This document shows, piece by piece, positions 1-10,400 of a stretch of DNA of 64,000 nt (position 1 is its first letter; each line of letters starts with the position of its first letter). The translations under genes and the position numbers were made by a program. The stretch covers positions 31,979,533 to 32,043,532 of the forward strand of contig NC_135170.1 in NCBI RefSeq assembly GCF_041146795.1, read 5' to 3'. Origin of the DNA: Maylandia zebra (lineage: Eukaryota; Chordata; Actinopteri; Cichliformes; Cichlidae). Below the pieces are notes generated by a model. The model was not told the DNA's origin. It ran no database searches and saw only the letters and a program-made list of their open reading frames with translations.

Positions 1-189
1 AGTTTTCTTGGAACTGTTTGTCCTCGTATGTTAGCTACTGAATGTCCAAAGGAGCAGTGGTGCTGTTCTGTACTTTAAGCCCGGCCTAAGGTGTTTTCCT
101 GACTGTTTTATAATCATCTTTTTTTTCCTGGGAAGCAGTGCTGACCTTACTAGATCAATCAAAATACATAACAGTAATACTACAATACC

Positions 190-381
190 ACACACACAGT
201 GAATCAGTGGTTTACATGCTGGCCTAACAAACAAAAGATCGCTGGTTCAGATCTGGGAGAAGATAAATTCCTCAGCTGCGTCAGAAAAGTTACCTGATGT
301 AAATAAAATAAAGTATGTCAAATCAGACATGTAGTGCTGTGGTGAATGACAGAAGAAAAAAAAAAAAAAAAAAAAAAAAAA
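190..381 (+). repeat. degenerate tRNA-headed SINE-like repeat with poly-A tail
   Basis: A short pol III-like head (GGTTTACATGCTGG followed by GCTGGTTCAGATC, resembling A and B boxes) is followed by a body with GCTGCGTCAG and GTCAAATCAGACATG. These resemble the common fish repeat that reads 'gcgtcaggaagggcat...caaatcaa'. It ends in a run of 26 A at 356-381. Boundaries are approximate. The family link is from memory of fish repeat consensus sequences. Confidence 0.45.
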
Positions 382-744
382 GCCTTAGAGTACCAGAGGT
401 GAACAGTGGTACCCCTAGGCCTCCTAGCAGAGCCACCCATCTATGTCATGTGCTTCAATAGAATCCCCATGGTGCTTCAGTGTAGCCACGTCTCTCAATG
501 CATGCACATGTCAGGGTATTTTAACTGCTCGATTGTTAAACCAGGATCCACTCAAAGACACCACTCCATTTTAAATCCTGGATACATGCCTGCTGTTATG
601 AGCACGTGAGCATGACACCACAAACTGAGTAATCACAGGTGTGTTACCTGTGATGACTCACTCAAACCCCCTTGTTCAAGACTTTTGCTATCCAACACAA
701 AGTCACCACATCTTCAGCTGATATTTGTAGAAGAGAGACCAAAC
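382..744. other. intergenic, nothing recognised
   Basis: Between the SINE-like repeat and the 3' end of the snoRNA host gene I see no gene, RNA or repeat family. The 67-codon open frame at 406-609 shows no domain and is probably chance. Confidence 0.5.
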
Positions 745-948
745 AAACATAAGATGTATGATTTTATTTGATGAATCAGAGCAAATATGAGATATTACAA
801 TTAAAACATCACAACAAATAAGAAAATAATCACAGAATTGTTATGAGGAAGTTCTCTTCTGGAGTATCAGTACCTGAAAAAGTAACAAAACAGCAGTCAG
901 GCAAACAGTTCAGTCAGTGAAGACCTACAATTTTAATTTTTTGCTTGC

Positions 949-1040
949 TCATCTCCTCAGACTCCGCCTTGTCAAGGGCAGAGCTGCACTTCTGTCACCA
1001 CTGATTTCTGAGCCCAGTGCAAAGCATCACCAGAAATGAG
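949..1040 (-). ncRNA. C/D-box snoRNA, copy A (intron 3 of host)
   Basis: On the minus strand a terminal stem CTCAT/ATGAG encloses a C box GTGATGC (one mismatch to RTGATGA, about 1025-1031) and a D box CTGA at 960-957. The guide GCACTGGGC lies before a weak D' box (CTCA in place of CTGA). The 3' end is about 75 nt upstream of the intron's AG at 874-875. It is clearly related to copies B and C but is the most diverged, so its activity is less certain. Confidence 0.65.
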
Positions 1041-1194
1041 ACTTTAGATATGAAAAAGCAGTGTTACATGACACGAACCTGATTAATGTCCATCCTCGGA
1101 GGATTTCCACCTTTTCAGAACTGAAAGGACAAAAATAAAGAGTTAGGGATTTTTTTTTGTCACAGCTATTACTTTTACAGCAGAGTTTCTGATT

Positions 1195-1284
1195 TTCTCC
1201 TCAGAAACTCTGGCTTGTCAGGGCCAAAGATGCACGACTGTCTCCATCCAGACTCAGAGCCCAGTGCAAGTCATCAGGGGAGAA
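1195..1284 (-). ncRNA. C/D-box snoRNA, copy B, SNORD88/HBII-180-like (intron 2 of host)
   Basis: On the minus strand, TTCTCC and GGAGAA form a perfect 6-bp terminal stem around C box TGATGA (1276-1271) and D box CTGA (1204-1201). D' box CTGA (1257-1254) is preceded by GCACTGGGCT, complementary to GCCCAGTGC of 28S rRNA. By the D'+5 rule the target would be the last C of CUGCCC before AGUGC. I recall this guide as that of vertebrate SNORD88 (HBII-180). The 3' end lies about 75 nt from the acceptor AG at 1121-1122, typical of intron-processed box C/D snoRNAs. Confidence 0.8.
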
Positions 1285-1539
1285 GGACAGCTATAAATCA
1301 TAGACAGCATATATAAAACAGAGCAGCCACCAAGAACGTAAGGAGGATCCGCCTGAAAAACTGAGGAACGCTGCACTCCTATTGGTTAATAACTGATCAG
1401 TCACAATAAAACAGATCCTGTTTTATCTTTTTTTCCTGAATACAAATGATTGTTGTGAACCCTAACAGGGTTTGGCTTTCCTCCGAAGGATTGTAATAAA
1501 ATACTTATTTTTCTAAGGGTGCTTTTATTTACTCTGGCA

Positions 1540-1745
1540 CAGATTAACATTAGAATTTCCATACATGTCCAACAAGGAGCTGGCCCTGGAGCAGACCCAG
1601 GACCCACTAGAGATTTCATCTCTTAGCTGGCATGTGAACAGCCCCAAAAGACCTGGAGGAGCTGGGTAGAGATGGGCCTTTCTGTTTAGACTGCTGCCCA
1701 CATGCTCCAGACAAGTATTTGAAAATGAATAAACAGATGGATGGA
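1540..1745 (-). repeat. dispersed fish retroelement tail (TGGATGGA end)
   Basis: The plus strand ends in AGATGGATGGATG at 1735-1747. The minus strand carries GGCAGCAGTCTAA, CAGCTCCTCCAGG and GGGTCCTGGGTC in the order of a very common fish repeat. It sits inside intron 2 of the snoRNA host. Family assignment is from memory; boundaries are approximate. Confidence 0.55.
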
Positions 1746-2016
1746 TGCTCACCCCACCATCATAGTCCTCAGGAAGTCTTTAATGTTCTCAAGTGGACAC
1801 AGACTGAAACTGCATCTGTCTCTTAATTTTGCAAGGACTCATAAGATTACACATCCTAACTAAAGAATGAGTGCTGAAAACCCCAAATAATCCTTACCTT
1901 TAAGGCTCCGCTGCAGCTGAGCGGTTTCACTCAAAGTCCTGAAAACATTAACAAATAAGAAAAAACAAAGTCAGTGAAGTGTAAAGAAGCTCAGCACGTG
2001 TAACACTTGGTTTGCT

Positions 2017-2106
2017 TTCTCCTCAGAAACTCTGGCTTGTCAAGGCCAAAGATGCACAGCTGTCTTCATCCAGACTCAGAGCCCAGTGCAAGTCATCAGG
2101 GGAGGG
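2017..2106 (-). ncRNA. C/D-box snoRNA, copy C, SNORD88/HBII-180-like (intron 1 of host)
   Basis: The minus strand shows C box TGATGA (2098-2093), D' CTGA (2079-2076) preceded by GCACTGGGCT, D box CTGA (2026-2023), and a terminal stem CTCC/GGAG. Its body is almost the same as copy B over about 80 nt. The 3' end is about 78 nt upstream of the acceptor AG at 1939-1940. It has the same predicted 28S rRNA target as copy B. Confidence 0.8.
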
Positions 2107-2567
2107 GGGAAGCACATCCTCATACCGCTTGAAATAAAAGCGATCATGCAGTATTACTAATCACTACAACCCAAAATTAATTCAAGTCTTACTGCCTGAT
2201 CATACTCCAATTACTCCTCACATGGCAACACACTGTGAGCTACCATGCTAAAGGCTGACCACGTGGAGACAGGCCCACGATGGTCGGGTTACTTCCACTG
2301 CTAGTAAACATGTGAACCAACAACAGCATCGCAACCAGCTCAAGTTACTTCAGATATGTTCAAAGGTGCCTTTGCTCACAATACTTAGAAGAGACCTTAA
2401 AAATGTAATGTCCGAGCAAAAGGTCGCAACTGTTTCCACCTACAGATGTGCCGTCAGTCGGACCGCTTCACCTGAAACTTCCACAGATAACAACACAAAA
2501 CAAACCTTAACCTGAGCAACATTCATAATATGATCTTACCATTTCCACCAGAAAACAAAGCGTGCCT

Positions 2568-2597
2568 CTGCTTCTGCTTCTGCTTCTGCTTCTGCTA
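2568..2597. repeat. (TTCTGC)n hexamer array in host-gene exon 1
   Basis: Four or more tandem copies of TTCTGC read on plus (GCAGAA on minus), lying inside the predicted first exon of the snoRNA host. Confidence 0.8.
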
Positions 2598-3179
2598 CCG
2601 CGGTAGTCTTCGTCTTCTTTTTCTTCTTTGGCTTCAGTGGCAGACTGTGAAGCTATTTAAAGGCGTATGTCGCCACCTACTGTACCAGAGTATAATAGCA
2701 CCATGACTTCAGAAACAGTTTCGATTGTAGATGTTGAACCTACAATGTGATAAAAAGGCCCTTGAAACAATAGATAAAACTGAAAGCATACTTTATTAAA
2801 ATTTTTATTTTTTTCTTTATTCTAATCTAGAATATATGTATGCGAATGAAAGGGAAGCAGTTGTAATGAGTGAATCTGTGAGGAGTAGAGTTAGTGAAAA
2901 ACGTGATTTTGTGTTTGTAATTTTGTCTTGTATGGATTTCTGCCCCCTGGTGGTCACAATGATTAATATTACTACTTTATTACCATTAAAGTTAAGGCTA
3001 GACCAGAGGGTTGCAGGTACAGTTACCCTTAGTAACCAGTAGAGGGCAGTTTTATTCATAGGTCCCAAAATGTGGTCAGTGGTTGGCTGTTGTTTTCTGC
3101 AGTCGTTGGGACTATAAAACAATGCAGGTGGATGAGTCGTCATTTACAATAGACCAAAGTCTGTGACTTGTGGTGAAGG

Positions 3180-3265
3180 AGGTCTTGGGTTGTGAAGTCT
3201 ACATGCTCTCCCAGTGTCTACGTGGGTTCTCTGGCTTCATCCCACAGTCCAAACACATGCATGGA
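3180..3265 (+). repeat. L2-tail / SINE-like fragment
   Basis: GTCTACATGCTCTCCCAGTG, CGTGGGTTCTCTGGCTTC and CCCACAGTCCAAACACATGCATG follow the order of the common fish repeat that also appears at 28262-28565. It is a truncated copy. Confidence 0.55.
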
Positions 3266-3269
3266 GTTG

Positions 3270-4560
3270 GGCTATTTTTGAAATGTATTTGTTTGTAACT
3301 ATTCCACATAGTGCACCTCACTTTTAAAGTCCCGATTTTCAGATATTTTAATGTATAAGTATTCTGAGCTTTTTTCTGCACAAAGTATTTTAAAATATTC
3401 CTCAAATACAAAAAAAAAGTTTTAAATTAAAGTTAAAAAGGATGCATGGAAGAAACAGGCGATGTTACTGAGTCACCAGTTCATTTGCATTTTGGGATGA
3501 ACATGATGCAAGGATAGTTGAAAACATGCCTGAAATTTAAAAGTATGATTTTGTGGTATTATTGAAACAAGAAAATTTGCTTTGTAAGAAGAAGAGACAA
3601 GGATTCCTAAATAAATGTGATTTAGTGTTTCAGTTTTTTTTGTTTTTTGTTTTTTTTTAACTCCATGTTGCAGATATGTGCAATACATCTTGCACAAGGG
3701 AAACAGCACATGATAAACACAAAACTTTAACACACTGGGTCCTTTTAATCACTAAAACATCTTGGCTTTTTGAGGGTTAAACATATGAAGTGTACATGGT
3801 GAATACAATTGTACTGTTTGAGTGGGATCTGACATCAGGTGTTGACATTTATGTCTATTATCATTTTAATGACAGGATCTCACGGTGTTGTCATGATATC
3901 TGTCTCCTATGCTTCCACATTTGATTATAGTACTCCCAGCATAGGATTACTGTCTCCTAACAGCAGGTTGCAGCTGTGTGTAAGCACTGCAATGTACAGC
4001 TGTCTAGTTATTTACATGGCATGTTCTGGCAAGGAGAAGTTTCATGAGTTCAGCACTGCACGGGGCTTTATGTCACCAAAAGCAGCATATGTGAGTGCGG
4101 GCAAGTTTTCGTTAGAGGGCTTTGCACTCAAACAGCTCTGCCTTTAACACATAAACATGCACATATGCACACTCACACACCGGATGTATCCTCCAGCTGT
4201 GGAAGCAGGCCTACCAAATGATCCCAAGGGAAAATAGTGGGGAGCAAAAAGGGGGTTAAAGGCAAGCGCAGAGAGATGGAGTTTCCTTATCTGGCCATGC
4301 TGCTTTGTATTTCTTTTTAAAACTCTAAAAGGTGGTTACTAGGGTTATTAACTCCCAAACACACATGCCAAACATAAACTTTGGTTGGGTGACTCAGCTA
4401 TTGTCTGACTCACTTAGAGATGCACACACACAGACACAAAGAAACACCTCAAACCAATGTTCTGCCACACTTCATTAACAGTGGTGTGAGGGAGGTAAAG
4501 TGACCAAATGAAAGGGAAAAAGACAAAGTAGATATTTGACGAAGAACAAGAGGAATACGC
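3270..4560. other. intergenic, nothing recognised
   Basis: AT-rich DNA with short open frames lacking recognisable domains. No RNA gene or repeat family was identified. Confidence 0.5.
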
Positions 4561-4900
4561 TTCCTGTAGCTGTTTTACTGAGAGAGGAGGAGAGAGAGAG
4601 TGAGAGACGTTGAGGGAGGGAGGCAAGAGGAGAAGGAGGAAGGGAGGGGGGAAAAAAGCCAACTCATCTGACACAAACAGTGGGCCAAAGAAAGGGGAAG
4701 AGCAGGAGCAACACTGTCCAACAGGGGTGGAAAAATCAAAGTTGGAGAGAGTGAGGAAGAGCATAAAGAAGACTAGACAGAGAGGGAAAGAGCCTGAGAG
4801 ACTCCACACAGACTGGAGACGGGAAGAAAAAACTGTTTTAACTAGGCAAACAAAAGAAGAGAGCAGGGGGTGAATGAGAGAGGGGCCCCAGCGTTCAGAG
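4560..4900 (+). other. candidate non-coding first exon / 5' UTR of pacsin
   Basis: A purine-rich stretch ends in TTCAGAG followed by a strong splice donor, gtaagg, at 4901. The first coding exon begins only after an acceptor at about 7489 and has just 8 nt before its ATG, so at least one upstream non-coding exon is required. This is the best placed candidate on the same strand. The 5' limit is not visible, and the link to pacsin is inference. Confidence 0.4.
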
Positions 4901-7489
4901 GTAAGGAAACTATTAGCCTGCCATGGCTGAATGGATGCATTTCAGTGAGATCAGATGGAGTGACGGCGCTCCTATCTCTGCTCTGTGTTCAGTTGTTGCT
5001 ATATATTTCCTCTATGCAATGCGTGTGTGTTGAGTTATGCATGACAGATGAAACGGGGACAGAGGGAGGAGTGAGTGTGTGTGCAAAAGTGCGTTCAGCA
5101 TACAGGGGTGAGAGAGTTTGGTTGGATCAAAGCTCCAGATGGACTTGAACGGGCGGGCTCTGGGTTCAGCTGGTTGGGTTTTCAAGTGAAGAAGTTGGAG
5201 TTTTAGATCCATGAAGTCTGAGTTAATGCAAGATACTGATAATCAATCGCGAACCTTTTAGAATCTGGGGGGGGGGGGGTGATTTTATATCTGACATGCA
5301 CATATATTATACAAAGTCTGGAGGATTCATGGTGGATATAGATTTGTGCTTGTAGGCGGTAAGTAGTAGTATATTTTTTGTGTGAAAAAGCAACCACGTG
5401 ATGCATAGTTTGTGACTTAGTCAGAAAGTAAGAAGTAATGGGGTATGCCTCACTAATACCACAGACGTCACAGTGAGCTAACTGGAAATGACACTAGGGA
5501 TCACTTTATTTCATCTTTATATAAATATTTCTGGAGGTTTTTAAATCTTTAGGCCAGTCCCACATTTTTAGAGGATCTCAAAATCGATTTAAGGAGTTAT
5601 GAAATCACTGTTGAAAGGCGTATGTCACTAACAAAACATTCCCAGTAGATACAGAGTTGCACGGCATACTTTTCTTTTCTTTTTTTTTTAAACACATAAA
5701 CTGAAGCATAATGCTGATAAACCTGAGGAGAGACATACAAGTCAGTCACAGCTAACCCAGAATGGAGGTTAAAGATTTTACTTTCCTACCAGCTTATAAG
5801 GGATTTATACATAAATCTGCTATTACACAGACACAAGTAGTGTGGTTGCAACTCTAAAACATAGTAAAAAGTATACCGTTTGTAGTAAACCGTGTAGTCA
5901 CATTAATTAATATCATGACGGGAGCTACCCCACTCCCATATTTTATCTGGAAACTTGGTCATACAATGAGGAAAGCCAGAAAGCAAGAGGGAAAGGAAGT
6001 CAGGGTCAAACGGGTTAAAAGAGAGGGTATTCTTTATTTTCATGACCTCTTGCAGAGATCTGGGTTGCGTAATTTACAAGTCCTCAGTGGTGGTGATGAA
6101 GCAAACTGAGGCAGATTGAGGCCAGGAAGAGGCAGGACATTATTCTCTTAGCGGAGCATGTGATGCCCCGTGAACAGCAGGATGTTGAGGGAAGATCATT
6201 GAATCTAATTGTGAGCATAACGGAGCCATGAGGGGAGATGTCTGCAGGCAGGAAAAACAGGCCAGTCACGAAGGCTCTGTCAGGGTGGAGTTCAGCTTTT
6301 GGGTGCTTCGAGGATTTGAAGCAAAGCTGCTGTGTGCTTAAATATTTAACTGGAAAACTTTCTCTTTTTTTTGAGGTAGAACCACATGAACATAAAGTAA
6401 CACTCAGCTAAGAGCATGATTACGTTCAAAGAAAGTGTGATGTTTATGGGTCAATATTAAATGAGCAAAGCGCGACTAGCATGGGAAGAAAATGAGTGTG
6501 TGATAGGATGTGCCGACCCTTAGCCCCTGTTTATTTTTGGATAGCTCATGTTTCAGAAGCTGGGAATGCTGGGAGAGGACAGTCCATGTCTGCTGGTGTT
6601 GTCAGAGCTTCTGCACTATCCCGGTCCTATTTAACGTGCACGTCAACTTCCAACGCTTAGATGGGCGTACAAAGCCTCCATATTTGATTCAGTCACTGTG
6701 TTACACCTGCTGTATAGTCTCACATGGGTCCTGACATGTGTTGAACTAGTTATTTATCTGAACAGATATGAAATGCCTTCATGTCATGGAGCCTAAAATA
6801 GCAGGAGAGAATTGATTTCCAACCCGGAGCACTTGTGCCAGTGGTGAATCATGTTGGTGCCAAGGGATTTATGGGAAGTGGTAATTTGATCAAATACATT
6901 ATTATATAAAAGGGCTGATTTAATTTAGAGTTATCTCCACCCACTGAGCTATCACTAAGAGCACTGAAAAACACAACAAGGAGAAAGGGATAGCTAAATG
7001 CAGTAGACAGAGAAACAGTCCATCAAAAGTAACCAAGGAAATTGTTAAATAGATACATAAAAGTAAAAGATAAAGACTTGAAAACAGTGAATATGTAAAA
7101 ATAACTAAATTTAAAATAACAGAGTGGACTGGTAATTAGCTTAAATTAATATTTGCAGCTTAAATTTATAAAAGTAAAATCCCTGTTTTATCCAGTAGTT
7201 TATCGTGTAACCATTATAACAGTGGTGTTAGTGATGTCAGGTCTGTGGGGCATGTCTGATAAAACAAGAACTCAAGTATTAAATTTTATGAAGTATCTAC
7301 ATTTTGTACCTGAAAATAATTTTGGCTAAACGTGTCCCTTATTTCAAACATTTGTCCCAAATACTGAAGCTGCAACAATCTAAAGCCAATAAATGAAAGG
7401 TGATAATGGCAGCTACATAAAGATCACAGTGAAAGGCAGCATGATAGAAAATATAGTCCAAACTAATCAGATATTCTTTACTTTCTCAG
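4901..7489 (+). other. probable first intron of pacsin; nothing else recognised
   Basis: It starts gtaagg and ends tttctcag. It contains a 12-G run near 5269 but no coding similarity that I recognise. Confidence 0.35.
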
Positions 7490-7497
7490 AAAACAGG

Positions 7498-10400
7498 ATG
7501 TCGACCTTGCCATCAGAAAACAGCCTTGAAGATGCCTACAATCGCAGCTTCTGGATGGTATGTGTACTCAGTGTGTGTGTGTGTGCGGGGCTCTGGCTTT
7601 GTGTGTTTACATGTTTATACCTTATGATGGGACAGGGAGATATACTACACAAGATAGCTCCCCCCCGTATCTCAAGTCTGAGCGAACATGCAGCCAAAAC
7701 AGTCCAGAGTTTTGTCGTTCAGGCAACACAACTTTTTAAACAAGGCTGTGTTTTCATTTTTAAGTATGAATAGTTACTCTCCGAACCGCCTCGCAAGGAT
7801 TTAACACAGCTCTCGCTGAAGGCTTTTGGCTCATTGACTTATTCTATGTGTTTGTCTGGACTGAGTCTGGGGACCAAATAAAAAATGTTTTTTTCCTATA
7901 AAAACTTAATGCTTTCACAGAAAGTTATTTTCTTTGTTTTTTTTGTGCTCTTTTTTTGCATGAGACTTAACAGAATAGTTTGATATATATACTTAATATC
8001 TTGCCACCAGCTAGCCTTAGAACTATGGGAGCCATTTCACTTCCTGTTGATCCCATTGTGGAACATAACTGGCCGAAATTCAGTCTCAGGAGCAGCAGTG
8101 ACAGCCCGTATGTAGCAAATGAAAATACAGCTGAAATAATTCTATGCAGCTCCTTGTAGAGGAAAAAAAAAGAAACCTGAAATGCTTGCATTCTGCTAAT
8201 ACATCTTAATTTGTTTGTGAAGAATTTACATCAGGACCACAAAGATGAGACGGGCGTATCCTGGATTATCCTCCTTTCTAAAACAAAATGGATTTAATGT
8301 TTTATTCAGTACGGGCTGAAATCGCTGACTGAGCCCATAAACTTATCAGAAAAGTGTTTACAGAGATCAGCTCCGAGGACTGTCTTGCCATTGAATTATA
8401 TGGGACACGAGGTCTTTCTGTAGCCACAGGTATCACCCCCTGGTGCACATGAAAAAAGAAATCAGGTTTACGCACTTTCAAGCTGGCTTCACTTTTCAGA
8501 CCTTGAAGCTTTCTCCATTTTTTTTCTGTCTTTGGACGTGTCACACTTTCTTAAGCACACATTTCCAAATGACAACTAAAACAGATGTTAGAAGTCAAGC
8601 CATAGCAGAAACTTCCACATGTATACACAAAGCAGCTGGCTGTGGTGATTGAAGGTGACTGCTATCAGGGGGTCTGCTGCTGCTTGATGAATAAATATAA
8701 ATTGACGAGTGCTGTAAAGTATCTCATGGTGCCTCAGTGTTCCTAGTACTGACAGAAAGGCCTTACTTAGGGTTCTGGTTTGGCTGGTGCAGTTAAGCAG
8801 GTGTCTCTACCTTATGTCTGAAGTGCAGAAGCCTGAGTTTGAGTCCACTCTCTCTCCTCCTCTTTCCTTTCTACGCTTCCCTGCAAAACTGTCAAAATGA
8901 AATCTTAAGAAAGAAAGATATTAAGTTAAAAAATCATCTAAAAATGTAACTATATTTTCTGTTTCAAAACCTCCTCTCCAAAATGGGCTACACGTCCATC
9001 GGGATCCATTCAGTGCAAACTGTATCAAGAAGAAGTCTAAAAAGTTCTTGGTTATATTACATTGTTGCACTTATTCCACCAGCATCTCCAGATGTCGCTA
9101 ATTAACATGTTTATTTAATCCATAAGAAAACAACAGTACGCTTAGGACACGCTGATATATTAATGATGGATGTGTCCCAGTCCCAGATCGTTTCTTTACC
9201 TGGTGCAGTGATAACGAGGCTGCAGGCTAAGTGCCGAGCTCATTTAACAGGCTGCAGCTTCACACTAAACAGAGACATCAGAGAGGTACAGAATAAAATC
9301 TGCAGCACAAAAGGAAAACAGGGATCAAGTTTAGACCTTCTGCTGCATTTTTATATACAATACAAAAGTGGCTTTTATTTCACAGCACCAACATAGACAG
9401 AATGAGAAAAATAAACAGTCTGTAGAACAGACCTGTTTCCACAAACATAAAAGATAAATCCTAAGCATTATCTCTCTCACCGAAGCCTAAATGTACACAC
9501 AGCATATCGGCCATATACCCATCTCTGTGAACTACCGTACACTCTGTTTACCAGTCATAGCCCAGTTTTGCCACCATATTTTAAGGCTGTAAACATTTCA
9601 GAGTGCCTGACTGTCTAATTTGAGTGTGCTGCCGCTTTAATATTGGCTTTGTCTGCTATTGGCCTCAATTGGCTGCCCCACTTTCATCTCTCCCCTCCTG
9701 TAATTTGGAAGCCTCCTGTTGTGCTGGATGTGTTTCCAGGCCAGTTCCCGTCTGTGTCATCCTGCCGCCGTGCTCAAAGGCTGCCTGCCTGTCATTATAC
9801 TGCAAACTTCAGCATTTCGGTTTTGCATTGGCAAAGCCACCTCAACTTTATACATAGTGATAACAGTCTCTGGACCCAGTGCATGTCCCTTTTAAAACAT
9901 TAATGCCACAGTTATATAAAGGGATTATATATGCTATTATATGCTTTGTTATATTAAATAAGGGCATTCTGTGACACCTGCATGTCTGCTACTAAAGTAA
10001 AAATGCGATTATCACATATTTCAAACACATTTTCACTTGTTTTCAAGTAGAAAACTAAAGATTTAAGAGTTTGATTTGTAACAGACTTTCTTTTCCTTTC
10101 TAGAACAAACATTTTTGACTCGCTTTCCCTGAATCTGTCATCTGCTCTTTGCTTGAGTTGCGGTAAAGTCACTTTGGAGTATAGTCTGGAAATGTTTCTT
10201 TTATGCCATTTCATCTTTTATTAATAGTTTTACTGCCATTGCTTTCACTACCTTTTACTTATTATACATTTACTTTAAAACTTTATCACAGCTACGAAGC
10301 ATCAGAGCAGCATCTACTGTGGTACTGCTACACTACTACCAGCTAATACTTTAACTTGACACACATATGCAGGTTGTGAAACATAAAATCTGGAACATGT

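Larger units (their letters stand above)
745..2640 (-). ncRNA. spliced snoRNA host gene (non-coding), four exons
   Basis: I read four exons on the minus strand from splice signals. Exon 1 runs from about 2625 to 2540 (donor gtaag at 2539-2535), exon 2 is 1938-1898 (donor gtaagg), exon 3 is 1120-1079 (donor gttcg, weaker), and exon 4 runs from 873 to about 745. A poly(A) signal AATAAA lies at 768-763. Each intron has an AG acceptor and contains exactly one C/D-box snoRNA. A TTTAAATA box at about 2653-2660 would place the start near 2625. Exon 1 carries an AGAAGC hexamer array. No long ORF crosses the exons, so the spliced RNA is probably a carrier for the snoRNAs. The exon structure is inference from signals. 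The snoRNA layout (one per intron, similar distance to the acceptor) supports it strongly. Confidence 0.7.

Noticed and set aside
4414-4809. 131-codon minus-strand open frame rich in Ser/Leu/Phe
   Set aside because: It is the antisense of the purine-rich block taken as a pacsin 5' UTR candidate; low-complexity shadow.
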